In this document: piece after piece, positions 20,593 through 29,103 of the stretch | Position numbering within the stretch: position 1 is the first letter of the stretch | Layout: the number at the start of each line of letters is the position of its first letter | DNA from: Tateyamaria omphalii | GTDB taxonomy: Bacteria; Pseudomonadota; Alphaproteobacteria; Rhodobacterales; Rhodobacteraceae | DNA: 46,261 nucleotides | Reading direction: 5' to 3' | Assembly (NCBI RefSeq): GCF_001969365.1 | Contig: NZ_CP019319.1 | Coordinates: 1 to 46,261 of the forward strand | The notes under the pieces: generated by a model | Database searches by the model: none | The model's input: only the letters and a program-made list of their open reading frames with translations | What the model was told of the DNA's origin: nothing | Made by a program: the position numbers and the translations under genes

Positions 20593-21255
20593 TCACGTGC
20601 TGTGGGCCATGTTGTCCTTGTGGTGGGCGATGCCCTCTTCGATGTCGTCATAGTAGGTCAGCTGCCCGCCCTCGAGCACGGCCGCCGCATCGCACATGCT
20701 GCGCACCATGCCCAGACTGTGCGACACCATGATGGCGCCTGCATGCTCCATGCGGGCGTTGAACAGCACCCGGCTGCGGTCGCGAAAGGCCGCGTCGCCC
20801 ACCGACGTGACCTCGTCCACCAGATAGGTGTCAAAGTCGATGCCCATCGACACGCCAAAGGCCAGCCGCGATTTCATTCCCGAGGAATAGGAAAAGATCG
20901 GCAGGTGGAAATGCGGCCCTAACCCGGCGAAATCCTCGACAAAGGCCACCAGCTCATCGGTGTCCACGCCATAGATCCGGGCCACGAAACGCACGTTCTG
21001 CGCCCCCGTCAGGTCAAGGTGGAACGACCCGGCAAAGCCCACCGGCCACGAGATCGTGCCTTCCGACACGATCTCGCCCGAGGTGGGATCGAGCGTGCCG
21101 GCAATCATCTTGAGCAAGGTGGACTTGCCCGCGCCATTGCGCCCCAACAGGGCCACCGACCGGCCCTTGGGAAAGGTCATGTTGAGATTGTCGGCCACCA
21201 CCTTCTGTTCGCCCTTCAGGCGAAAGATCTTGGTGAGGTTCCTGAGCTCGATCAT
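20593..21255 (-). CDS. kpsT: Capsular polysaccharide ABC exporter, ATPase subunit
   Basis: A 220-aa nucleotide-binding subunit of a KpsMT-type (ABC-2) polysaccharide exporter. Walker A is LLGRNGAGKSTLL, the signature segment is FSYSSGMKSRLAFGVSM and Walker B ends FDTYLVDEVTSVGD, with the VSHSLGMVRSMCD switch region. The size fits KpsT, which lacks the C-terminal sugar-binding domain of Wzt. It lies downstream of kpsE on the same strand across a 78-bp gap with a short tandem repeat, while its permease partner kpsM is divergent from kpsE. It energises export of finished lipid-linked polysaccharide across the inner membrane. Confidence 0.95.
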   Translation of the reverse strand: MIELRNLTKIFRLKGEQKVVADNLNMTFPKGRSVALLGRNGAGKSTLLKMIAGTLDPTSGEIVSEGTISWPVGFAGSFHLDLTGAQNVRFVARIYGVDTDELVAFVEDFAGLGPHFHLPIFSYSSGMKSRLAFGVSMGIDFDTYLVDEVTSVGDAAFRDRSRVLFNARMEHAGAIMVSHSLGMVRSMCDAAAVLEGGQLTYYDDIEEGIAHHKDNMAHST

Positions 21256-21281
21256 GGTCGCCCCCTGCCCCCGTACAGGGC

Positions 21282-21317
21282 CATGTGCCGGATCATGTGC
21301 CGGATCATGTGCCGGGC
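21282..21317 (-). repeat. 12-bp unit in three tandem copies between kpsE and kpsT
   Basis: CATGTGCCGGAT occurs twice in tandem (21282-21305), then CATGTGCCGGGC (21306-21317). It lies in the 78-bp gap just upstream of the kpsT start and could affect kpsT expression through copy number. Function unknown. Confidence 0.75.
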
Positions 21318-21333
21318 ACGGCCCCGGCGCCGC

Positions 21334-22644
21334 TCAACGCCTGTCGCGCAGCGCATAGGCCACCAGAACGGCAATCGCCCAGGCCAGGAAGATGAACAGG
21401 CTCACCAGGCCCAGCAGGGTCCACCGCTTGGGGTAATCCGCACGCTGGGCTTCGGTGGGCAGCACGTGGGCAGCCAGGTAGCGGCTTTGGCGGCGGGCCT
21501 CGGCCACGGCGGAATCGTAGGAGGCCAGCGCCCCGGTATAGCTGCGCTCGGCAAATTCGCGGTCGGCGGCCAGGCGCTCGAACTCGCCCACCAGGTTGGC
21601 AAAGACCTCGCCCTCGGCCCCGTCATCGCCAAAGCCCAGCTTGCGGCGTTCCTGACTGATCATCTCCTCGACCACGCGCACGCGCCGTTCGGCCTGTTCG
21701 ATGCGCGGGTCGTTGTCACGCGCGATGTCGCGCAGCAGGTTGACCTCGATCAGGGCCTCGCTCAGCTGGCTTTGCAGCGATCCCAGCAGGCCCGCCTGGG
21801 TGGCGATGTCGGTTTCGGGATCCACCATCTGGTTGAGATTGCGAAATTCCGTGACCGCGGCCCGGGCATCGCGCAACCGGTCCTCGGCCTGGGTCAGATC
21901 GGCGCGCGCATAGCGGATGGAATCCTCGCGCGCGATGTCCGACAGCTCGTTGATCATGGCCGAGGACCGGTCATAGATCGCCGTGGCGATGGCCGTGGCG
22001 TCGTCGGGCCGGAAGGCCAGGACGCGCACCTCGATCAGGCCCGAACCGCTGTCATAGTAGATGCGCACCTTGCGCTCCCAGTGCCCCACCAGATCCTCGA
22101 TCGTGCCTGTGGCATCGTAGGAAAAGAACGGGTCTGCATCGCCGGGCAGGGACCAGATCGTGTCGAGATCCAGCAGGGCGTCGATGTCGGAGACCAGTTG
22201 CTGGCTCTGGATGAACTCATAGAGAATGTCGGTGTCGGACGAGCTGGACCCGGACAGCTCGGTGATCCCGCCCAGCAGCTCGACCGCCGACCCCGCCTCT
22301 TCCTTGCGCACGGAAAAGGCCACGGTCGAGGCATATTGATCGACGGCGCGTTCCCACAGATACCAGGCCACCCCGCCCGAGGGCAGCATGACCAGCAGCA
22401 CGAAGCTCAGCAACACACCCCAGTGCCGCCGCCGCACGCGGGCCGGACGGGCCGGGGGGCTCGATGGCGGGGGGGCCGGCGCAGGTGCGGGCACCTCGAC
22501 CGCCTGTTGCGCGGCCTCCTTGCGGGCTTTTTTCCGCTTACGCTGCTCGGCCTGACGCGCCGCCGCCTCATCGGCGGGCCCTATTTCATGCACGTCCGCT
22601 GCGGATACAGGGCGATTGGATGCAGGTGCGGGGATATTTGCCAT
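21334..22644 (-). CDS. kpsE: Capsule polysaccharide export inner-membrane protein (KpsE/Wzz-type)
   Basis: A 436-aa polysaccharide co-polymerase-type protein linking the ABC exporter to the periplasm. A charged, Ala/Pro-rich cytoplasmic N-terminus (about 75 residues, with a KRKKARKEAA basic patch) precedes a first membrane helix (WGVLLSFVLLVMLPSGGVAW). A long periplasmic coiled-coil domain follows, then a second membrane helix near the C-terminus (LLGLVSLFIFLAWAIAVLVA), the classical KpsE topology. The start at 22644 (MANIPAPA) is used because residues upstream in the open frame are not protein-like; no good Shine-Dalgarno is visible. It is divergent from kpsM and upstream of kpsT. Confidence 0.9.
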   Translation of the reverse strand: MANIPAPASNRPVSAADVHEIGPADEAAARQAEQRKRKKARKEAAQQAVEVPAPAPAPPPSSPPARPARVRRRHWGVLLSFVLLVMLPSGGVAWYLWERAVDQYASTVAFSVRKEEAGSAVELLGGITELSGSSSSDTDILYEFIQSQQLVSDIDALLDLDTIWSLPGDADPFFSYDATGTIEDLVGHWERKVRIYYDSGSGLIEVRVLAFRPDDATAIATAIYDRSSAMINELSDIAREDSIRYARADLTQAEDRLRDARAAVTEFRNLNQMVDPETDIATQAGLLGSLQSQLSEALIEVNLLRDIARDNDPRIEQAERRVRVVEEMISQERRKLGFGDDGAEGEVFANLVGEFERLAADREFAERSYTGALASYDSAVAEARRQSRYLAAHVLPTEAQRADYPKRWTLLGLVSLFIFLAWAIAVLVAYALRDRR

Positions 22645-22774
22645 GTGGTTGTGACTTGAGCTTATCAAATTTATCCTGACAGCATGTTGGTAGCCAATCC
22701 GACGATTGAAGGCCAGCAGAGATGGCGAGATACAGCCACCCGGTGATCCGTGTGCCCCCACAAGAGGCGATCCG
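22645..22774. promoter_or_regulatory. Divergent promoter region kpsE / kpsM
   Basis: A 130-bp gap between divergent exporter genes. Toward kpsE, a possible sigma-70 pair is TTGGCT and TAAATT about 18 bp apart in the AT-rich stretch near 22665-22700. This is a weak call. Sharing one intergenic region would co-regulate both arms of the exporter. Confidence 0.35.
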
Positions 22775-23584
22775 ATGACAGACTTCCCCGCCCCGCAGAA
22801 ACCGGTGCGCGCGGTCCGGCGCTTTGCCAGCCTGCGCACCATCCTGGCCCTGATCCTGCGGGAGATGTCGACAACCTATGGCCGCTCGCCCGGCGGATAT
22901 ATCTGGGCGGTGCTGGAACCCGCGCTCGGCATCGCGCTTTTGTCGGCCCTGTTCTCGCTTGGCTTCCGGTCGCCGTCGATCGGGATCAACTTTGCGATCT
23001 TCTATGCCACGGGCATGGTGCCGTTCCTGATGTACACGGACCTGTCGGGCAAGGTGGCCACATCGCTGCTGTTCTCCAAGCGGCTGCTGGAATATCCGAC
23101 CGTGACCTATGTGGATGCCATGGTGGCCCGGTTCATCGTCAACCTGCTGACGCAGCTGATGGTGGGCTATGTGATCTTCGTGGGCATCCTTGTCATCTTC
23201 GAGACGCGGACCGCCCCAGACCTGCCGGTGATCTTCTCGGCCTTTGCCATGGCGGCGGTGCTGGCCATCGGGGTGGGCACCATCAACTGCTTCCTGTTCA
23301 CCATGTTCCCGATCTGGCAACGGGCCTGGTCGGTGCTGACCCGGCCGCTCTTCATCATCTCATGCATCTTCTTTCTGTTCGAAAGCATCCCGCAGCCCTA
23401 CCGGGACATCCTGTGGTACAACCCGCTTGTGCATGTGGTGGGGATGATGCGGCGGGGGTTCTATCCCAGCTATGACGCCACCTATGTCGAGCCGCTCTAT
23501 GTCTATGGGCTGGGCCTGGGGCTGTGGCTGATCGGGCTGGTGTTTCTCAGCCGCTATCACCGCTTCCTGCTGAATGACGGCTAG
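22775..23584 (+). CDS. kpsM: Capsular polysaccharide ABC exporter, permease subunit
   Basis: A 269-aa ABC-2 type membrane permease that pairs with KpsT to move capsular polysaccharide across the inner membrane. It has about six membrane segments, the TTYGRSPGGYIWAVLEPA entry motif of the KpsM/CtrC group before the first helix, and a C-terminal NPLVHVVGMMRRGFYPSY segment typical of the family. ATG 22775 has an AGAGGCG ribosome site; an upstream in-frame ATG at 22706 would add non-conserved residues. It converges on the sulfotransferase gene that ends the rhamnose operon, with 12 bp between stop codons. Confidence 0.94.
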   Translation: MTDFPAPQKPVRAVRRFASLRTILALILREMSTTYGRSPGGYIWAVLEPALGIALLSALFSLGFRSPSIGINFAIFYATGMVPFLMYTDLSGKVATSLLFSKRLLEYPTVTYVDAMVARFIVNLLTQLMVGYVIFVGILVIFETRTAPDLPVIFSAFAMAAVLAIGVGTINCFLFTMFPIWQRAWSVLTRPLFIISCIFFLFESIPQPYRDILWYNPLVHVVGMMRRGFYPSYDATYVEPLYVYGLGLGLWLIGLVFLSRYHRFLLNDG

Positions 23585-23596
23585 AAGCCGGGCCGG

Positions 23597-24696
23597 TCAG
23601 CGCTGCGCCAGATAGGCGGCGACGGCCTCGTTGCCCAACCCGTGCGCCTGCACCAGCTCCGGCGGCAACCGCACCGTGTGCGGGGCCAGCCGCTGCATCT
23701 GACGGCCAAGCCCCTCCAGCGCGCGGGCCGGGGCCGGGGTCTGCGCCAGCGCCTGCAGCGCGGGCGCCTGGGCCAGGGCCAGGGCATCCATGTCCTCTTG
23801 CGTGGCGACCTGACAGGCCGCTTCGGGCGGCAGCTGGTCCATCGGGGCCTCGATCCACTGACCCAACCAGTCCAGATCGGCCCGCCGCCCGGCAACATGC
23901 CGGGCCAGAAGCGGGCGCGCAAAGCCAAAGGACGGCCCGCCGACCTGCGCCAGCCGGGCGATGAATTTGCGCTTGCGCCGGGGCGCATCGGGGCCGGGCA
24001 GAAACACGCGCCCCTGCCGGTTCCACAGATACAGCAGCGCCACCGCCCCCGCAGGCAGGCCGGTGTTCTGCGGCGGCAATGCACGCAGGCGCGCCCCATC
24101 CAGACCCAGAAGATGCGCAAAATCCCGCACCACGTCGCCCCCCACCAGATGGTCCCGCAGGTAGGGACGCAGGACCACCTGATCGGCCCCCAAAAGCTGA
24201 ACCCACGGCTCCAGCTTGTCGCGATAGGCCACCACCGGCAGCGTGAACCGGTCCAGCCGGTTCCTGACCCGCTGCTGAAACATGCTGACCACCAGATCGG
24301 CGGGCGGGCGCACATAGGCCACGGCCCGGAACCGGTCAAAGAAGGGGGCCAGCCAGTCCAGCAGGCGGGCGATGCGCGGCGCCGTCATCCGGCCCGAGGT
24401 CAAACCCTCGCCGCTGATGATGATGTCCTGCGTGGTCCGCGACAGAAACGCCTCGAGATGGCGGCGGGTGCGGTCACGCAGGGCCGCTTCGCCCGCTGCA
24501 TCAAGGCCCTGCTTGGCCAGCTGTTCGAGCTTGCCCTCCTCGGGGGTCAGCGCCTGCAACAGCATGGCCAGGGAATGGTTGGGGGCCAGCCCGGTGTCGG
24601 CCATGGCCCAGCGGTCGCAGGCATAGCCCCGAGCGCCTGTTGCAGGGCGGTGCTGCCGGTCTTGTGCATGCCGATGTGAAACAGGCAGGTGCGCAT
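23597..24696 (-). CDS. Sulfotransferase family protein, with a one-base frameshift near the N-terminus
   Basis: A sulfotransferase of 366 aa when one C is added to the plus-strand run at 24627-24630. The open frame from 24604 lacks the phosphosulfate loop. The missing N-terminus lies just upstream in another frame, starting at ATG 24696 with CLFHIGMHKTGSTALQQAL, which contains the HKTGST loop. The corrected joint reads ALGGYACDRWAMADTG. The rest has AYVRPPADLVVSMFQQRVRN as the 3'-phosphate-binding region. The ATG follows the glycosyltransferase stop by one base (TGACATG), so it is translationally coupled and is the last gene of the rhamnose operon. Confidence 0.85.
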
Positions 24697-24697
24697 G

Positions 24698-27310
24698 TCA
24701 GCCCCGCCCGGCGCGGGCGGCCCCCGCCGCGGGGGCGGTCATCCGGGTGACCAGATCATCGACATCGGGCTTGCCCTGCATGTCCAGCGGGATCACCCCA
24801 CCCTGCCCCGTGCGGGCGGCCGCGGCACGCACGGTGTCGCCCTGCGCGCCCAGATCAAAGGCCCAGACCGGCAGCCCCGTCGCCAGCGCCTCATGCGTGG
24901 TATAGGAAAACGTCTCGGGCCACACCGACGGGATCAACCAGCAGGTGATGCCATAGCGGGCTGCCAGATTGGGCACATGCTCCACCTGGTAACTGCCATG
25001 CACGCGCGCGGGCGGCGGCAGGTGATAGGCCGGGTCGATATTGCCGACAACCACAAGATCGGCGGCCCCGCTCTGGCCCAGATGACGGGCCAGATCCTGC
25101 AACAGTCCTGCCCCCTTCTGATAGCCGATATTGCCCAGCACACCGATCACCGGGCGGGCACCCTGTGCCGGCGGGCGCACCCGCGCGATCCCGGTCAGGT
25201 CCGGGCTGTGCGGCGCGACCACACAGGCGTCCGCCGCCTCCGGATAGGCCGTCTGCAACAGATCACGACTGTTGTCGGAAAAGGCCACGATCCGGTCCGC
25301 TCCGGCCAGCAAGCCACCCCAGGCGGTGCGCCACTCCGACAGCGGGACCGGCGTGCCGTCGGCGCGTTCGGACTGGTGTGCAGGATCGGCATTGTCCATC
25401 GCGGGCACCCCCCGGTAGCGCCCCTTTGCATCCAGCAGCGTGTAGGACGGGCTGAGCGGCAGGAAATCATGCAGCAACACCTCGATCCGGTCCTGCGGGC
25501 CCCGCTTGAGCCGGGTCAGAACGCTGGGCAGGGTGACCGGATCCTCATGGCCCACCCCGTTGGAATAGATGATCCGTCGCCGGGTCAGCGGCGCCAGCAG
25601 GCGCGACAGCACGCCGGTGTCGTCAAGCGCGACCTGGGTCACCCCGCCGGGGCCATGCACACCCAAAAGCCAGGGCAACGGCCCGCCCACGCGCAGGGTT
25701 ACGGCCGCGCCGCCTGCGGCAATGTCCGCCGCGATGCGCCCCTGCAGATAGGTCTCGGCCCCGCCGCCCATGGTGTGGCCCAGATAGATCGGCACCGCCC
25801 CGTCCGACCCGACCCGTGCCCCGACCTGTGCCCCGACCTGTGCCTGAGCCCAGGCCAGCCCCAGCACCACGCGCGCGCTGACCAGCGGATCGGTCTGGAT
25901 GAAATCCTGCACCATGGTATCATAGCCGGGATAGCGCTCGGAAATGATGGCATTGTTCTTGAGCACAAGCGCCTGTTTCGCCGCGCTGCCAAAAGAGCTG
26001 CCGCCGCGATGTTCGACAAACAGCGTGGCAATGCCCAGATGCCGCCCGCCCAGGGCGGCAATGCGGCGGCACCAGTCGACCTCTTCCCCGTATCCGCGGC
26101 CAAAATACGTGTCTAACAAGGGGACTTTGTCCAGAAAGCGGCGGTTCATGGCCATGCAGAACCCCACGCCCGTGGGGGCCTCGGCCCGGGTGGTGCCCGG
26201 TGGGCCGGGGGGCAGCGTCTGCGCCACGCGGTCGATGGCATCCGCCATGCCGCGTGCCAGCGCGCCGCGCTGGCAGATCGCAGGCACGGTAAAGATCTCG
26301 GCATCGTTTGACATCGGCGTGACGCTGGCCACGCTGTCATCGGCCAGCATCGGGGCCAGCAGGCGGCTGGCCCAGCCTTGCGGCACCAGCGCGTCGGAAT
26401 TCAGCAGCACCACATGCCCCGCGCGCCCTGCGGCCGCCTCAAGGCCCGTATTGACCGCCCGGATAAATCCGAGGTTGTCGTCATGTTCGATCAGGGTGAT
26501 GCGCGGCGCGTCCCCCTGCCCCTCTCCCTGTCCCTGCGCATGCTCGGCCGCCCAGTCGCGCAGGAAGGGCCGCACGCGCGGGTCGGTCGAGCCATCCTCG
26601 ATCATCACCAGATGCCAGGGCAGATCGGTGTGGGACAAAACCCGGGACAACGCCTCCTGCAACAGCTCGAACGCGTTGAAGACCGGCAGGACGATGGTGA
26701 TCGGCGCAGCACTTTCGCCCCTGTCAGAGACTGCTTCAGTCTTTGCAGACGGCAGCACGGCCGGATCGAAGCGCAGCGCCCACGCGCCGGGCTCCTCAAA
26801 GCGCAGGCCGCGCTTGATGGGTGCGCGCAGCGCGTCGTCACGGGTCACGAGCCAGCGGAGGATGACGGGGGCGATGCGCCAGACATCCCGGACAAAGGCC
26901 TGCCCCACCCGCAGGCGTGCCCGCCTGCGCGCCCGGGCCGACGGCATGGCGATGGGAAAGACATGGGGCCGGGTCGGGCCGTTCAGCACAAGATGGCAGG
27001 CCGCGGCCCCGTCATAGGCCCCCTCGACCACGAACCCATAGGGCTGTACCGGATCCAGATCATGGGCCGCCGACACATCCAGCCGCGACAGGGTCGGCTG
27101 GCCTGCATGGGAGGTGCCCCCGATCACCAGATCCAGCGTGCGGGTCCGGCACCAGCCCGACACGCGGATCAGGCCGCGGGTCAGATGAACCCGTTCGACC
27201 TGACCCATCGCCTCGCCCGACCCCTCATCGCTCAGCGCAAAGCCGGGCGCCTCGAGATCCTCGTGCCAGCGGGCATAGCGCCTGAAAAGCTGTATGGCGC
27301 GGCGGAACAT
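24698..27310 (-). CDS. Two-domain glycosyltransferase (GT2 + GT4)
   Basis: An 870-aa cytoplasmic enzyme with two predicted transferase domains. Residues 1-200 hold a beta-rich domain (RGLIRVSGWCRT...) similar in style to the N-terminal domains of the 2143-6151 protein. The GT2 domain (about 202-480) starts ITIVLPVFNAFELL, with LLNSDALVPQGW and GRGYGEEVDWCRR. A linker contains three AQVG/ARVG tetrapeptides. The GT4 domain (about 510-860) has GNIGYQKGAGLL and the PSVWPETFSYTTHEALATGLP donor-binding segment. It lies 15 bp after rfbA in the rhamnose operon, so dTDP-rhamnose is a reasonable donor for one domain; this is inference. Confidence 0.88.
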   Translation of the reverse strand: MFRRAIQLFRRYARWHEDLEAPGFALSDEGSGEAMGQVERVHLTRGLIRVSGWCRTRTLDLVIGGTSHAGQPTLSRLDVSAAHDLDPVQPYGFVVEGAYDGAAACHLVLNGPTRPHVFPIAMPSARARRRARLRVGQAFVRDVWRIAPVILRWLVTRDDALRAPIKRGLRFEEPGAWALRFDPAVLPSAKTEAVSDRGESAAPITIVLPVFNAFELLQEALSRVLSHTDLPWHLVMIEDGSTDPRVRPFLRDWAAEHAQGQGEGQGDAPRITLIEHDDNLGFIRAVNTGLEAAAGRAGHVVLLNSDALVPQGWASRLLAPMLADDSVASVTPMSNDAEIFTVPAICQRGALARGMADAIDRVAQTLPPGPPGTTRAEAPTGVGFCMAMNRRFLDKVPLLDTYFGRGYGEEVDWCRRIAALGGRHLGIATLFVEHRGGSSFGSAAKQALVLKNNAIISERYPGYDTMVQDFIQTDPLVSARVVLGLAWAQAQVGAQVGARVGSDGAVPIYLGHTMGGGAETYLQGRIAADIAAGGAAVTLRVGGPLPWLLGVHGPGGVTQVALDDTGVLSRLLAPLTRRRIIYSNGVGHEDPVTLPSVLTRLKRGPQDRIEVLLHDFLPLSPSYTLLDAKGRYRGVPAMDNADPAHQSERADGTPVPLSEWRTAWGGLLAGADRIVAFSDNSRDLLQTAYPEAADACVVAPHSPDLTGIARVRPPAQGARPVIGVLGNIGYQKGAGLLQDLARHLGQSGAADLVVVGNIDPAYHLPPPARVHGSYQVEHVPNLAARYGITCWLIPSVWPETFSYTTHEALATGLPVWAFDLGAQGDTVRAAAARTGQGGVIPLDMQGKPDVDDLVTRMTAPAAGAARAGRG
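25809..25844 (-). repeat. 12-bp in-frame tandem repeat in the glycosyltransferase linker
   Basis: CCGACCTGTGCC-type units occur three times in tandem (first unit with one change). They encode AQVG-AQVG-ARVG between the GT2 and GT4 domains on the minus strand. The length is a multiple of three, so copy-number change would alter linker length without frameshift. Confidence 0.75.
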
Positions 27311-27325
27311 CGGCGTGCCCCGGTC

Positions 27326-28198
27326 CTAGCCCAGCAACTCGTGAAGATACTCGCCATAGGTGTTCTTGCGGAAGAGCTCCGCCCGTTCCTTCAGCTGCTC
27401 GGTGGTGATCCAGCCGTGCTCATATGCGATCTCGTCGGGGCTGCCGGTCTGCAGGCCCTGGCGCATCTGCAAGGTGCGCACGAAATTGCCCGCATCCAGC
27501 AGGCTGCCATGGGTGCCGGTGTCCAGCCAGGCATAGCCGCGGCCCATGCGCTGCACGTTCAGCGTGCCCTCGTGCAGATAGGTTTCCAGCAGGGTCGTGA
27601 TCTCGACCTCGCCCCGGGCCGAGGGTTTGACCCCGCGGGCGCGTTCCGGCGCCGTGCCATCCAGAAAGTACAGCCCCGTCACCGCATAGTTCGAGGGCGG
27701 CACCTCGGGCTTTTCGATGATCGACCGGGCCGCACCCGCATCGTCGAAATCCACCACGCCGTAGCGCTCTGGATCGGCCACGTGATAGCCAAAGACGGTG
27801 CCGCCCGCGTCGGCCTGATCGGCGGCGTCCATCAGCTTGGGCAGGCCGTGGCCGAAAAAGATGTTGTCGCCCAGCACCATGGCCGACGGCGCACCGGCCA
27901 GGAAATCCTCGGCCAGGATATAGGCCTGCGCCAGCCCGTCGGGGCTGGGCTGCACGATATAGGTCAGCGCGATGCCCCAGGCGCTGCCGTCGCCCAAGGT
28001 GCGCTTGAACTGGTCCTGGTCCTGCGGCGTGGTGATGACGGCGATCTCGCGGATGCCCGCCAGCATCAGCACCGACAGGGGGTAATAGATCATCGGCTTG
28101 TCATAGATCGGCAGCAGCTGCTTCGACACACCGATGGTGATGGGATAAAGCCGCGTGCCGGAGCCCCCGGCCAGGATGATGCCCTTGCGCTTGGTCAT
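27326..28198 (-). CDS. rfbA: Glucose-1-phosphate thymidylyltransferase
   Basis: First enzyme of dTDP-rhamnose synthesis: dTTP + glucose-1-phosphate to dTDP-glucose. The 290-aa protein begins MTKRKGIILAGGSGTRLYP and carries SKQLLPIYDKPMIYYPLS, VLGDNIFFGHGL and IIEKPEVPPSNYAVTGLYF, all diagnostic of RmlA/RfbA. A GAAGGA ribosome site lies 8 bp before the ATG and 40 bp separate it from rfbD. It is the fifth gene of the minus-strand operon. RmlA is usually feedback-inhibited by dTDP-rhamnose. Confidence 0.97.
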   Translation of the reverse strand: MTKRKGIILAGGSGTRLYPITIGVSKQLLPIYDKPMIYYPLSVLMLAGIREIAVITTPQDQDQFKRTLGDGSAWGIALTYIVQPSPDGLAQAYILAEDFLAGAPSAMVLGDNIFFGHGLPKLMDAADQADAGGTVFGYHVADPERYGVVDFDDAGAARSIIEKPEVPPSNYAVTGLYFLDGTAPERARGVKPSARGEVEITTLLETYLHEGTLNVQRMGRGYAWLDTGTHGSLLDAGNFVRTLQMRQGLQTGSPDEIAYEHGWITTEQLKERAELFRKNTYGEYLHELLG

Positions 28199-28238
28199 AC
28201 TATGGGTCCTTCGTGAAATGGATGCAGTTGGAATGGGA

Positions 28239-29102
28239 TCAGGCGGCAGCGCTCAGATCGGCCAGCACCTCGGCCAGGCCCGCGCGCCAATCGGGGCGCT
28301 CGATGCCAAAGGTGGCCTTGAGGCTGGAACAGTCCATGCGGGAATTGGGGGGACGGACCGCCGGGGTCGGAAAGTCGCTGGTGGGGATGTCCACGACTTC
28401 GGGGGCCAGACCCGCCTGGGCAAAGATCTCACGCGCGAAATCGGCCCAGCTGACATCCGGGCTGCCCGAGAAATGATAGGTGCCGCTGGCGCCCTGCCCC
28501 GCGGCCAGGGCCTGGGCCATGCGCCAGCAGGCGCGCGCGATGTCGCGGGCGGGCGTGGGCCCACCGATCTGGTCGGCCACGATGGTCAGCCGGTCCCGCT
28601 CGGCGCCAAGGCGCAGCATGGTCTTTACGAAATTGCCGCCATGGGCGGAAAACACCCAGGACGTGCGCAGGATGGCATGGGCGCCGCCCGCGGCGCGCAC
28701 GCCCTCCTCGCCCGCCAGCTTGGTGCGGCCATAGGCGCCCAGGGGGCCGGTGGGATCCTCGGGGCGCCAGGGCGCCTCCCCGTCCCCGGCAAAGACATAA
28801 TCGGTCGAGATGTGGATGAAGGGCACACCCAGTGCGGCAGCGGCAGCGGCCATGGCGGCGGGCGCCTCCCCGTTCACGACGCGGGCGGCCTCTTCTTCCT
28901 CTTCGGCGCGGTCGACGGCGGTGTAGGCGGCGGCATTGATCACCGCCTGCGGGGCCGCTGCCCGGATCGCGGCCGCACAGGCGGCGGGATCGCCCAGATC
29001 GGCCCGGTCACGGCCCAGATGGGTCGCGCTGACCCCCTCCGGCGCCTGCAGGGCCAGCTCGCGGGCGACCTGGCCGCTGGCGCCGAAAATCAAAACATCC
29101 AT
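28239..29102 (-). CDS. rfbD: dTDP-4-dehydrorhamnose reductase
   Basis: Last step of dTDP-rhamnose synthesis, an NAD(P)H-dependent reduction. The 287-aa short-chain dehydrogenase starts MDVLIFGASGQVARELAL, has STDYVFAGDG and the catalytic YGRTK, and later LRTSWVFSAHGGNFVKTML, all typical of RmlD. The chosen ATG has a strong AAGGAG ribosome site and follows the stop of the upstream sulfotransferase by one base (TGAGATG), so translation is coupled. A longer frame to 29273 overlaps the sulfotransferase and is not supported. Confidence 0.96.
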   Translation of the reverse strand: MDVLIFGASGQVARELALQAPEGVSATHLGRDRADLGDPAACAAAIRAAAPQAVINAAAYTAVDRAEEEEEAARVVNGEAPAAMAAAAAALGVPFIHISTDYVFAGDGEAPWRPEDPTGPLGAYGRTKLAGEEGVRAAGGAHAILRTSWVFSAHGGNFVKTMLRLGAERDRLTIVADQIGGPTPARDIARACWRMAQALAAGQGASGTYHFSGSPDVSWADFAREIFAQAGLAPEVVDIPTSDFPTPAVRPPNSRMDCSSLKATFGIERPDWRAGLAEVLADLSAAA

Positions 29103-29103
29103 C

